DNA of 64,000 nucleotides from Anomaloglossus baeobatrachus. Lineage: Eukaryota > Chordata > Amphibia > Anura > Aromobatidae. This document shows, one piece after another, positions 12,163 through 19,950 of this stretch (position 1 is the first letter of the stretch; every line of letters begins with the position of its first letter). Location of the stretch: positions 246,021,337 to 246,085,336 of the forward strand of contig NC_134358.1 in assembly GCF_048569485.1 (NCBI RefSeq), read 5' to 3'. The notes under the pieces were generated by a model. The model worked only from the letters and a program-made list of their open reading frames with translations. It did not search any database and was not told the DNA's origin. A program made the position numbers and the translations under genes.

Positions 12163-15100
12163 AACAACACACTGCTGTGGTCTTCACAATCCTCTTTCAA
12201 TGGAACAAGCTGGATGGCAAAACAAGTGCTAGTAATATCCCAAAAGTAATAGGAATGAAAAAATAACTTTGAACCATGCCTAAGGAGCTGGAAAGAACAG
12301 TCTTGAGTGAAGAATAGAAGGGCTCAGAGTGTCATGTTGCCTCCATCCTTAAAATTTCTAAGACACCAGTCCATTACAACAAGGTATAGCAGCAGACATT
12401 GGCGACAACAAAGCTACAGCCCGGAACAAGGCGAAAGCGGCTCTCCACTGACCGGGATTACCGTCATCTTATTCAAATGTCACTCAGCAAACGCAGGATG
12501 ACATCAAGTGACCTACAAAAGGAATGGCAAATGGAGTGAAGTGCACGGCAAGAACAGTTCATAACAGGCTCCTAGAGGCAGGGCTCAAGTCATGTAAAGC
12601 TAGAAAAAAAGCCTTTCATCAATGAGAAGCAAAGAAGAGCCAGGCTGAAGTTTGCCAAAGACCATAAGGATTGGACCATAGAGGACTAGAGTAAGGTAAT
12701 CTGCTCTGATGAGTCTAATTTTCAGCTATGCCCAACACCTGGTCATCTAATTGTTAGACGGAGACCTGGAGAGGCGTACAAGCCACAGTGTCTTGCACCC
12801 ACCACTTTGGTGGAGGATCGGTGATGATCTGGGGATGCTTCAGCAAGGCTGGAATTGGACAGATTAAACTTTGCGAAGGACGTATGACTCAAGCCGCATA
12901 CAAGGTTATCCTGGAAAACCAGTTGCTTCCTTCTGCTCAGGCAATGTTCCCCAACTCTGAGGACTGGTTTTTCCAGCAGGACAATGCGTCATGCCACACA
13001 GCTAAGTCAATCAATTTGTGGATGAAGGACCACCACATAAAAACCTTGTCGTGGCCAGCCCAATCTCCAGACCTGAACCCCATTGAAAACCTCTGGAATG
13101 TAATCAAGAGGAAGATGGATAGTCACAAGCCATCAAACAAAGTAGAACTGCTTAAATGATTGCACCAGGAATGGGATAAGGTCACCCAAAAGTGTGAAAA
13201 ACTGGTAGAAAGCATCCTAAGACGCATGAAAGCTGTGATTAAAAATCATGGTTATTCCATAAAGTATTGATTTCTGAACTCTTCCTGTTTCTAAATGATT
13301 ATGATATTGTTTTCTTAGCATTATTTGAGGTCTGAAAGCAATGCATTTTTTATTTTGTCCATTTCTGATTTTCAGAAAATAAATACATACTTTTTTGCTT
13401 TGACATTAGGAGACATGTCAGTAGTTTATAGAATAAAAGAACAATTACATTTTAGGCTAAGTTTACATTTCCGCTAAAATGTATCAGTCACAATCCGCTG
13501 CTCTTGTAAACAACGGAATCCGTTTAGCGGATTCCGCTGCTCCCATAGACTTGTATGAGCAGCGGATTGTGACTGATGATGCTGCGTTGCACCCTCCGCC
13601 CGACTGATCAGTCGTGGAACGACTGACCGCCGGGCGGGGGGAACGCAGCATGTAACGTTTTTTGAGCAGCGAGATCCGTCAGATTTCGCTGCGCATGCTC
13701 TCTGGCTCCCTGCACACGTCACCAGCTTTGGTTGGTTACCCGATATTTACCCTGGTTACGGTGCAAGGAGCCAGCGCTAAGCGGTGTAGGCCCGTAACCA
13801 AGGTAAATATCGGGTAACCAAGGTAAACATCGGGTGCTTTGCTGTTACCCGATATTTAGGCTGGTTACGTGTGCAGGGAGGCCGACACTTCCCCGCTCGG
13901 CCCCGCACTCCGCACATGTATGTACACACACACACACACCTGTCCCCAGCCATGCAGACAAGCACTGCCACTGACACCCTCATCTGGCCCCGCCCCCCGC
14001 TCGGCTCCGCCCCCTCCCGCACTTTGCATGTGCACACACACACATACATACATGCACATACACACACTCACTCACACATACACTCACCTGTCCCCAGCCA
14101 TGCAGACCGCAGCACTTCCACTGACATCCTCAGCGCCTGGCCCCGCCCCCCGCTCGGCTCCGCCCCCTCCCGCATTCAGCATGTGTGTGTATACACACAC
14201 ACACACACACACTCTCTCTCACTCACTCACCTGTCCTGCAGTCCCTGCGGCACTGACGTCCTCAGTGCCACGGCCCCGCCCCCCGCTCGGCTCCCCTCCC
14301 CCCCGAACTCCGCCCCCCGCACACAACGGAATCCGACAAAGAATTCTGTTCTTTGTCATCCGTTGTACAGCGTTGAACAGCGCATCAGTCACATGCGTCA
14401 AGCGACGCATGTGACTGATACAAAACAACGGAAATGTGAACTTAGCCTTACTCAAATCTAATATATAAAACTGAGTATGTATGTGTGTGTCCGCTAAAGG
14501 AATCCGCACCGTCGCATGTAGAATCACAAAACTTTGCACAGACACTTCATGTGACCCAGGGAACGTCGTAGACTGTTTTGACAGGAAAATTTAACACCGC
14601 GCTTTACAGTTACTCTACAAAAAACATGCCTCCATTAAAGTAAATGGAGCCTGGAACTACTGGTTTTAATAGAAGCTGTGATAGGTTGCTATAGGAACAA
14701 AAGACATTCATAGTATAAGAAGCTTACATGTGAGGTGATATGATGTCGGTGGGGAGACGGACCGGGCAAAGAGCCAGACAGACACAGGCAGAGATAGAGA
14801 TAGACTGATACAAAGACAGACAGAGATAGAAATAGACAGACAGAGACATAGACACAGACAGACAAGGAAAGAGACAGACAGCGACACACAGAGACTGGGG
14901 GAGAGACAGTTACTATCCCGGGCAACGCCAGGTACTACAGCTAATATACCTAGAAAGAGAAAAATCAGGAAAACTGAATATTGCAGTGGTCTCAATTTTT
15001 GCCAGAGCTGTAGATATAAAATCTCACACTAAAAACCATATGTATACATGGTTTATACTGAATGTGTGTATACTGAACTACATATATGTATACATTGTTT

Positions 15101-15783
15101 AGTTTTACATATATACACACATACTGCATACATGGTTTGTTTTATATATGTGTGTGTGTACTGTATACATAAATATCAGTAGGTATATACCCACACATGT
15201 GTACTGAAACACATGAATATATGATGTAATAAGTGTGTGTGTGCTGGAGACGTGTGTATATACTGAATTGCATATACAGTATGTATACATTGCTTCTATC
15301 AGTGTGTGTGTGTGTGTGTATATATACAGGATACAGTTTATGGTGTGTGTATACTGGACTGCATATACAGTATGTATACATTGCTTCTATCAGTGTGTGT
15401 GTGTGTGTGTGTGTATATACAGGATACAGTTTATGTTGTGTGTATACTGGACTGCATATACAGTATATATACATTGCTTCTATCAGTGTGTGTATATATA
15501 ATGTAGTATACTAGTGTGTTCCACATATATACATAGTCTACATCAGTGTAGCTGTACTGTATATGAGAAGCATATGTACAGTACAGTGTATACACACAGG
15601 CTCTATAGACCCCTGGAGTAACACTGTCTGTGCCGCCTGCATGAAGCTCATAGATCCGCCATGTTTCCGCTAGACAGGCTCGCTGAGCGGTTGTGCCGCG
15701 GTGCACGTCCATGTCTGCCGTCTGTTATGGAGGACTATGGCACAGCGCCCCTACCTGTCCAGCGCCTCCGGCTCGTTCGCCAT
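825..15783 (-). CDS. RIOK1: RIOK1, RIO-type atypical protein kinase, exons 1-6 (5' part of gene)
   Basis: RIOK1 is a cytoplasmic atypical kinase/ATPase needed for late 40S ribosomal subunit maturation, and in mammals it also serves as a PRMT5 adaptor (family knowledge). Six exons with GT-AG borders and matching phases give 165 codons: an acidic N-terminus (residues 1-66, with a [10 protein letters not shown] stretch), the GSNPQANRQ junction, then helical segments leading into the RIO domain ([17 protein letters not shown], then [11 protein letters not shown], the start of the nucleotide-binding loop). I recall the human protein as about 568 residues, so roughly 30% is present and the catalytic residues lie off the left edge. 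The start was chosen because ATG at 15783 has A at -3 and G at +4, and exon 1 joins exon 2 in phase. The N-terminus is shorter than the human one and shows no GQF-type PRMT5-binding motif. Introns 1 and 3 are loaded with transposons. Confidence 0.96.
1017..1553. mobile_element. Harbinger-like MITE, TTA target duplication
   Basis: Terminal inverted repeats of the form GGGTACTTTGCAC are flanked by TTA at 1014-1016 and 1554-1556. There is no transposase. A second copy with the same termini lies at 44001-44562. Both sit at the same point of the same host repeat (CCTTAGG in the target). It lies in RIOK1 intron 5. The Harbinger assignment rests only on the 3-bp TTA duplication. Confidence 0.8.
1997..2039 (-). 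CDS. RIOK1: RIOK1 exon 5
   Basis: This 43-base exon encodes the rest of residue 120 and residues 121-134 ([14 protein letters not shown]). The acceptor is CTAG and the donor GTATGT. The phase matches exon 4 (CA+G makes Gln). Intron 4 is only 81 bases. Confidence 0.93.
2121..2190 (-). CDS. RIOK1: RIOK1 exon 4
   Basis: This 70-base exon covers residues 97-119 plus two bases of residue 120 and encodes [19 protein letters not shown]. The acceptor is TTTTTAG and the donor GTGAGT. It corresponds to the human segment around [16 protein letters not shown]. Confidence 0.95.
2191..2925. other. RIOK1 intron 3, left part, dispersed repeat only
   Basis: No exon is visible. Positions 2290-2530 resemble the degenerate repeat at 1-240 (shared segment ending near CTGCTCCATTCA). 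Nothing else is recognisable before the MITE at 2926. Confidence 0.5.
3187..4353 (+). repeat. 5' LTR
   Basis: Direct repeat of 6978-8144. It contains a 36-base internal tandem duplication (around 3345-3416) shared by both LTRs. It starts TG and ends CA. Confidence 0.88.
4399..6330 (+). CDS. Internal ORF of the LTR element, C-terminal cold-shock domain
   Basis: An open frame of 643 codons fills the whole internal region. The N-terminal part is charged and probably coiled (about residues 70-105). Residues about 190-310 are Ala/Pro-rich with repeats of the type ATPIQAA. The C-terminal part (about residues 513-581) is a recognisable cold-shock/OB-fold domain: a VVEDF strand, SGYGFI as the RNP1-like motif, IFVN as the RNP2-like motif, then GDSVEF and [10 protein letters not shown]. 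This is the YBX/LIN28-type fold that binds single-stranded RNA or DNA. A highly acidic Glu/Asp tail follows. The ORF occupies the position of gag. The obvious guess is that it packages or chaperones the element's RNA, but that is inference. The ORF has no introns. Confidence 0.75.
   Translation: MTMCLGGPLGKLEAPPYCHHEKRAEKQQQPALGEVTAHEEVWLPRDPLQSPDLASDESGGVQRRRDRKGARSLLLGKELQEVKELALRLQEEVRSLLLREDLESSDDVVKMASEDRSPEPGSAAWWSWELAQFSNRLEARIVQQIREGRTELLEMAAAVQAYEGRATRRVPDRAATTQTPMMPPMGESSVAPASASAPTPAATPAVPEEAPGAATLNQAAATSGAARQGPAAAATPIQAAEAPSPARTDPIAAATPIQAAAAMPCSARTDPIAAATPIQAAATPGSARQDQAAATPGSARQDKTVQLFTPACKARADTAPQPKEVPARKSLLGEDPEYWKLKADLEAHFPKEMVDRYLLPPHTHRKTPATFMPKGPPPWPADENPSLALPQEECPEELRGRGGQEAEKLTSEPSAVDAAPVQEPEMLPYSRWDEEGPTSSAEEDLPRHHTWEPASSEVATQQNPARKTRRRSRTKFSPAQQSPNRKDEVTARDLEEKRSLRRAKSQVRGPLCRGVVEDFSLKSGYGFIVAPGMKEGIFVNRRDVRAHLPRGHPGRNLQMGDSVEFTMHQGERGWYALDVRPCTRNPYSKPAVLAPQEKETDTEEEERKDKEPIDETTTDDDRDGESNRCRSPTGPSPGKEESV
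6969..6977 (+). promoter_or_regulatory. Polypurine tract of the LTR element
   Basis: The purine run AAGGGGGAA directly abuts the TG of the 3' LTR, the standard position for the plus-strand primer of an LTR element. Confidence 0.75.
6978..8144 (+). repeat. 3' LTR
   Basis: Near-identical direct repeat of 3187-4353, about 99% by eye. It ends CCACA before the CAAG duplication at 8145-8148. Confidence 0.88.
8790..9242. mobile_element. MITE, second copy (inverted) of the family at 11347
   Basis: The interior matches 11347-11984 in reverse orientation, including the GTGTGACACGCGCCGGAG block and the CTCCGGCCCTCCTGTCTCTG block. The right end is GGGGGCC followed by TTA at 9243-9245. The left terminus is decayed, so the start is approximate. 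Confidence 0.6.
9443..9533 (-). CDS. RIOK1: RIOK1 exon 3
   Basis: This 91-base exon encodes residues 67-96 plus one base ([19 protein letters not shown], then [11 protein letters not shown]). The acceptor is TTGTTTTGCAG and the donor GTATGA. It corresponds to human ANRQTSDSSSAKMSTPADK followed by VLRKFENKINL, and it was decisive for naming the gene. Confidence 0.96.
9710..10137. mobile_element. Harbinger-like MITE with AGGCCCCTTTACACACTG termini
   Basis: The terminal inverted repeat AGGCCCCTTTACACACTG is flanked by TTA at 9707-9709 and 10138-10140. A second copy lies at 45941-46375. It has no coding capacity and lies in RIOK1 intron 2. Confidence 0.85.
10420..10588 (-). CDS. RIOK1: RIOK1 exon 2
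   Basis: This 169-base exon encodes residues 10-66: [19 protein letters not shown], an acidic run [18 protein letters not shown], then [11 protein letters not shown]. The acceptor AG at 10589-10590 has a weak pyrimidine tract set some 15-30 bases back. The donor is GTGAGA. The acidic/aromatic stretch corresponds to the acidic DDDWDWDEG region of human RIOK1. Confidence 0.93.
10640..11028. repeat. TA/TG-rich simple sequence with an inverted repeat
   Basis: This AT-rich stretch includes inverted arms of about 45-50 bases (10857-10908 and 10928-10975, around ATACATATGTTTTCCAGTG). It continues, after the Tc1 insertion, as similar sequence at 15011-15600, so the Tc1 element landed in a simple-sequence tract. 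Confidence 0.6.
11056..11330 (-). mobile_element. tRNA-derived SINE (V-SINE/HE1-like)
   Basis: Read on the minus strand it has a tRNA-like head with A box TGGCTCAGTGGTTAGC (11302-11317) and B box GGGTTCAAATCCC (11268-11280). A conserved core around TGTATGTTCTCCCCGTG and a tail AGCGCTGCAGAATATGTTAG follow, ending in TATTA/AAT repeats. The core resembles the fish and shark HE1/V-SINE core from memory. It is not a functional tRNA gene. Confidence 0.75.
11347..11984. mobile_element. MITE with GGCCTCTGCCACAC terminus
   Basis: Flanked by TTA at 11344-11346 and 11985-11987. The termini GGCCTCTGCCACAC and GTGTGTCGCAGGCC are imperfect inverted repeats. A related inverted copy lies at 8790-9242. It sits in the Tc1 element. 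Confidence 0.8.
12129..12162. repeat. Poly(A) run
   Basis: Uninterrupted A-run inside the Tc1 5' region, followed by ACAACAACA. Confidence 0.85.
12276..13270 (+). pseudogene. Tc1-like transposase pseudogene
   Basis: The remnant begins [13 protein letters not shown] and meets a stop within about 15 codons. Several further frameshifts and stops disrupt the DNA-binding half. The catalytic half is open from 12788 to 13159 and shows [22 protein letters not shown] with the second catalytic Asp, and [16 protein letters not shown] with the third acidic residue of the DDE triad. The original stop is probably TGA after GYSIKY at 13270. The protein is dead, and the element could have moved only with help from a relative. 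Confidence 0.9.
13455..14447. mobile_element. Harbinger-like MITE with CA repeats and GC-rich blocks
   Basis: The termini GGCTAAGTTTACATTTCCG and CGGAAATGTGAACTTAGCC are flanked by TTA at 13452-13454 and 14448-14450. Inside are a palindromic module around GTAACCAAGGTAAATATC (13737-13870) and three repeats of a CCCCGCCCCCCGCTCGGCTC block, each followed by a (CA)n stretch. It is inserted in the Tc1 element. Confidence 0.85.
14457..14944 (+). mobile_element. Non-autonomous Helitron
   Basis: It starts TCTAATATATAAA and ends in a small hairpin CCCGGGCAACGCCAGG followed by TACTACAGCTAA (CTRR end). It sits between A and T with no target duplication, as expected of Helitrons. A second, minus-strand copy lies at 29484-34353. 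It has no coding capacity. Confidence 0.85.
15230..15500. repeat. Tandem ~92-bp repeat, about 3 copies, with (TG)n
   Basis: The segment CATATACAGTATGTATACAT followed by TGCTTCTATCAG recurs near 15291, 15383 and 15475, each followed by a TG run. It lies in RIOK1 intron 1 and is non-coding. Confidence 0.75.
15755..15783 (-). CDS. RIOK1: RIOK1 exon 1 (coding part)
   Basis: ATG at 15783 (minus) reads MANEPEALD and ends AG before donor GTAGGG; AG plus T from exon 2 makes Ser10. The start context is AAG-ATG-G. The encoded peptide does not resemble the human N-terminus. The call rests on the start context, the donor, the phase and the position at the end of a GC-rich promoter-like stretch. Confidence 0.8.
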
Positions 15784-15870
15784 CTTGCTGCTCTCCTGTA
15801 CTAACATGTGGCGGAAGGAGCCTTCACGTGTTTCCTGTTAGCTCACGCCTGTGCTGCTAACCAGAAAAGT
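15784..15870 (-). promoter_or_regulatory. RIOK1: Likely RIOK1 proximal promoter/5' UTR
   Basis: This short stretch lies between the RIOK1 ATG and the 30-bp array. It contains ETS-like GGAA cores in GCGGAAGGAG (15811-15820) and in the complement of TTTCCTG. There is no TATA box. The transcription start is not defined by the sequence. Confidence 0.4.
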
Positions 15871-16560
15871 GCCGGCAGAGGGCGCAGTGATGGGAGCAGT
15901 GCCGGCAGAGGGCGCAGTGATGAGAGCAGTGCCGGCAGAGGGCGCAGTGATGGGAGCAGTGCCGGCAGAGGGCGCAGTGATGGGAGCAGTGCCGGCAGAG
16001 GGCGCAGTGATGGGAGCAGTGCCGGCAGAGGGCGCAGTGATGGGAGCAGTGCCGGCAGAGGGCGCAGTGATGGGAGCAGTGCCGGCAGAGGGCGCAGTGA
16101 TGGGAGCAGTGCCGGCAGAGGGCGCAGTGATGGGAGCAGTGCCGGCAGAGGGCGCACTGATGGGAGCAGTGCCGGCAGAGGGCGCAGTGATGGGAGCAGT
16201 GCCGGCAGAGGGCGCAGTGATGGGAGCAGTGCCGGCAGAGGGCGCAGTGATGGGAGCAGTGCCGGCAGAGGGCGCAGTGATGGGAGCAGTGCCGGCAGAG
16301 GGCGCAGTGATGGGAGCAGTGCCGGCAGAGGGCGCAGTGATGGGAGCAGTGCCGGCAGAGGGCGCAGTGATGGGAGCAGTGCCGGCAGAGGGCGCAGTGA
16401 TGGGAGCAGTGCCGGCAGAGGGCGCAGTGATGGGAGCAGTGCCGGCAGAGGGCGCAGTGATGGGAGCAGTGCCGGCAGAGGGCGCAGTGATGGGAGCAGT
16501 GCCGGCAGAGGGCGCAGTGATGGGAGCAGTGCCGGCAGAGGGCGCAGTGAGGGCTGTGGT
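15871..16560. repeat. 30-bp minisatellite, 23 copies, each with a CTCF-like motif
   Basis: The unit is GCCGGCAGAGGGCGCAGTGA followed by TGGGAGCAGT, with exact 30-base spacing. The copies are almost identical: two have one substitution each and the last diverges after base 20. Each unit contains CCGGCAGAGGGCGC on the plus strand, which matches the CTCF core CCASYAGRKGGCRS at 13 of 14 positions. The array begins about 90 bases upstream of the RIOK1 start codon and is CpG-rich. Because 30 is divisible by 3, all frames are open, which is an artefact. CTCF binding is inferred from the motif only. Confidence 0.9.
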
Positions 16561-16766
16561 TTACAAACGAGTCTCTGCGACATTTCGGGGCAGAGCGATC
16601 TGTGAGGTGAAGCTGCGGCACGATGTCTCACATCACCAGTCATTATAATGGGACTATAGGCGACATTTTGGAAGGGGAAAAAACTAAACCGTGATTTTAC
16701 AGATGTGGGAATTTTGTCCCCAATTCATTATGGTGTTTCTCCACTTTCTGGAGTAATGTCCTCTAA

Positions 16767-17273
16767 GGCTACTTTCACACATCCGGCTTGAGCTCTGCGG
16801 CTCAATCCGGCTGTGCAAGCTATGCAACGGATGCGGCGAAAACACCGCATCCTTTGCATAAGTTTTTCCCTTGCGGCCAGTCCGTTTTTTGCCGCTTGCG
16901 GCATGCTACTGAGCATGCGCAGTGGCAAAAACCGCATGCGGCGGCCGGATGCGGTTATTGCCGCATCGCGCCGCATCCGGCCGCCATAGGCATGCATTGA
17001 AAAATGCGCCGCATCGGCCGAATGCGGCGCGATGCGTTTTTTTTTTGCCGCACGAAAAAACGTGCCAGGCAACGTTCCATCCGGCCGCCGCATCGGCTAA
17101 ATCTGCCGCATGCGGCAAAAAACGGATGGAACGCAAGGCCATGCGGCACAATGCGGCACTGATTAAAGTCTATGCAGGAAAATCGCAACCGGCAGCAAAA
17201 AAATCCGGTTGCGATTTTCCTGCAAAGTGCCGGAGTGTGCCGCATTGCAGAAACCGGAGGTGTGAAAGCAGCC
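16767..17273. mobile_element. MITE with GGCTACTTTCACACATCCGG terminus
   Basis: The termini GGCTACTTTCACACATCCGG and CCGGAGGTGTGAAAGCAGCC are imperfect inverted repeats, with TAA on the left and TTA on the right. The interior has many GCCGCATCCGG-type palindromic blocks. A second copy of the family is at 26221-26682. Confidence 0.8.
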
Positions 17274-17854
17274 TTACAGTGTCTGTGGTATATATGTACC
17301 TTACTTGAAATTGTTTTGCCACTTTCTTTCATTTTTAAAACCCCGATTCATCAACATTAGTGATTTTCCAGCCGGTCTAGATGAGCCCCTGACTATAGCA
17401 AGCTTTGTGGTGAGGCGTCCGTGCTCCTCGCCACCTCACTGCGGTCAGATATCTGGTATAAGGTTCCCCACAATTGGTCACGAATTAGACGAGCTGTGGC
17501 GCCTTCCATGTTGGGAGAAACTGGAGTAAAAACAACAAAAGTTGCACAATTTTTACACATCTCCCAAAATTTAGATTATCCAGATGTTTTAGATTCCTGA
17601 AATGCAACTTTTACCGAATGTCACATTTTTGGGTGCATCTCGCTCCAATCTATGACTGGAGTAAGGTTTCTGGAGGATTGTTCAATTTGGCATATTTTTG
17701 CGACTTGTCAAAGGGTTTTTACCTGGCTGCTAAAAATGGTTGAAAAGATAAATAAACAGCATTTTTTATTTTGAATGAATGAATTTCTTGTGCCATTTTG
17801 AAGAATCAGGCCCTCTGTGTCTGTGGAATCATAATTGGATCATATCGTATGTTC
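17274..17854. other. Intergenic, nothing recognised
   Basis: No coding, RNA or terminal-repeat signal was found. The stretch is moderately AT-rich and unique-looking. Confidence 0.5.
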
Positions 17855-17938
17855 ATGCAATGCCCGGACAGCTGGAAGAGTTCACAAAAAGTCTGGACAC
17901 CTGAAAGAGTCCAAGAAACATCCGGACACCTGAAAGTG
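17855..17938. repeat. Degenerate ~28-33-bp minisatellite, left part
   Basis: Degenerate units of the type TCTGGACACCTGAAAGAGTC repeat here and resume at 19718-19950. The array was split by the hAT-type element at 17947. Confidence 0.7.
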
Positions 17939-17946
17939 TTCATGAA

Positions 17947-19717
17947 TGGGCTGGTCAGATCCAGACATAAAAAGTCCGGATCCGCGCGGTTTCAAAGTTG
18001 CCCGGGTGCCGGTCCCAGGATTCCGGGTGTTGGATCCAGATCCGGCACTTGAGAAAATAAAGGAAAAATAAAGAAAATAAGATGAGGCGAGCGGCTCATA
18101 CTTACCCAGGCTCCGGCCTGGCTGTACGCTGCTCCTGCACCCTGCATGGCTTTCCCCGACCAGCGGCCGGCCTGGCGTCTGTGATTGGTTGCAGTCAGAT
18201 GCGCCCCCAGCCTGCGTGACGCGTCTCCCTGCATCCAGTCACTGCTCATCATGGCTCATTCATTCTGCACTCACAGTGGTCAGCCATGCTGCTCTATGGC
18301 CGCTCGCTGTGATATTCAGATGTAACAGAGCTGAATCGCCGTTGGATCTCATGTAGTTTACTTCGGACCTGCAGGGATGTGTTGGGGTTAATAAAGTGGT
18401 GAAAAAGGGGGTGTTTGTATTTTATTCCAAATAAAGGATTTTTTCGGTGTTTATGTTTGTTTTACTTTCATTTACAGATTAATGATGCGGGTGTCATAGA
18501 CGCCTGTGCCATCATTAATCTAGGGCTTAGTGGCAGCTATGAGCTGTTATTAACCCCTTATTACTCCGGTTGCCACCGCATCAGGGCATTCGAGAAGAGC
18601 CAATAAAGCACCGGGCTTGTCACATCTAGTAGATGTGGCAATTCCGGGCAGCTGGAGGCTGATATTTTTAGGCTGGACCTCCCCAACCTGAGAATACAGC
18701 CCTAGCTGTGAGCTTTATCTTGGCTGGGTATGAAAATTGGGGAGACCACGCGTAGTGTTTTTTTTAATTATTTAAATTATTAAAAAAAAGCCACATTCGG
18801 TTCCTCATGCCGGAGTCTCACTTGCGAGGGACTTGCACGAGTCTCGCATCGCATTACCCGCCACGGCCGCACACTCTCCTGACAGGAGTGGATCAGCTGC
18901 ACATATTTCTATGCAGCTGCACGCTCATGTCTGGAGAGCATCAGGCCGTGCCGGGAAATGCGGTGCGAGACTCGCGCAAGTGTGACTCCAGCTTTACAGT
19001 GCGCTCACAAGAACCGTATGACTTGCACAAGTCTCACATCCCATCACCTGGCAGCTGCACACTCTCTGGACATGAGCGTACAGCTGTATAGAACTACATG
19101 CAGATGCACGCTCCTGTCAGGAGAGTGTGTGGCTGCCGGGTGATGCGATGCGAGACTCCTGCAAGTGTGCGACTCCGGCCATATTTTGATATACAGCCAT
19201 GGTAAAGCCCGACAGCTGGGGTCTGCAGCCATGGGCTTTATCTGTGCCGGAATCAGGATATGAGGGACCCTGCGCCGATTGTTTTATTAATTCCTTTATT
19301 TTTATACCACCATACTCACCCACAAACAGCTGAACTGCTTTCCCTGTCCATAGGCCGTCCTGGCGTGTGTGATTGGTTGTAGTCAGCTGACACGTTGCCA
19401 CTCAGGGTGGGGGCGAATCTAACTGCAACCAATTACCTGTGCCGGTGGGTGGGGAAAGCAGTGAATATTCAATGAGGGTTAATTGTCAGCTCCGGAAGGG
19501 AAAGCATGACCTGGAAGCAGCTTCCCGCCATGACAGAGGTTCAGTGAGTACACCGCGCACACTCCTACCCCCATAACCCTCCTACCAACATTTTTAATCT
19601 CCGGATTCTGGTTCCCATAGACTTATATGGGTACCCAATTCCAGACCGGATCCTTTTTTTTAACAAATTCAGCAGGGACCCGCCGGTCCCGGTTTTCTGT
19701 GAGTTCGACCAGCTCTA
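17947..19717. mobile_element. hAT-type non-autonomous element
   Basis: The 8-bp target duplication TTCATGAA is at 17939-17946 and 19718-19725. The termini are TGGGCTGGTC and GACCAGCTCTA. No transposase is present. The interior (about 18440-18760) contains a module homologous to 24540-24870. Confidence 0.8.
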
Positions 19718-19950
19718 TTCATGAAATGTCCAGACAAATTACAGAGTTTGCAAAACATCTGGACGGCTGAAAGAGTTGGTGAAACGTCCAGACACCTGAA
19801 ATAGTTTGTGACCTGAAAGAGTTCACAAAACATTCGGACACCTAAAATAGTTTGCAAAACATCTGGACACCTGAAAAAGTTGGTGAAATGTCCGGACACC
19901 TGAAAGAATTGGGAATAACCTGGGCATTACCTAGATTGTCCAAACAAATT
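19718..19950. repeat. Degenerate ~28-33-bp minisatellite, right part
   Basis: About seven degenerate units around AAACATCTGGACACCTGAAA. This continues the array at 17855-17938 across the hAT insertion. Confidence 0.75.

Larger units (their letters stand above)
11029..15010 (+). mobile_element. Decayed Tc1/mariner element with four nested insertions
   Basis: The termini CAGCTCTGGCAAAAATTA and the complement ending TTTTTGCCAGAGCTG are flanked by TA at 11027-11028 and 15011-15012. The transposase remnant is at 12276-13270. Nested inside are a SINE (11056-11330), two MITEs (11347-11984 and 13455-14447) and a Helitron (14457-14944). Together these make up over half of its present length. Confidence 0.88.

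Noticed and set aside
13869-14461. Overlapping ORFs of 181 and 196 codons rich in THTH and PPLGSAP
   Set aside because: Produced by (CA)n and GC-rich blocks inside a MITE; no homology to a protein family.
15871-16560. CRISPR-like appearance of regularly spaced 30-bp repeats
   Set aside because: The repeats abut with no spacers, and the genome is vertebrate.
15808-16648. Long open frames of about 265 codons on both strands (repeats of SSAGRGRSDG, GAVPAEGAVM, LRPLPALLPS)
   Set aside because: They arise because the 30-bp unit is a multiple of three without stops in most frames; all frames are open and none has codon-like substitution patterns.
17798-18252. Possible small exons near 17800-18250
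   Set aside because: No splice sites in phase and no recognisable protein; the region is a minisatellite and a hAT-type element.
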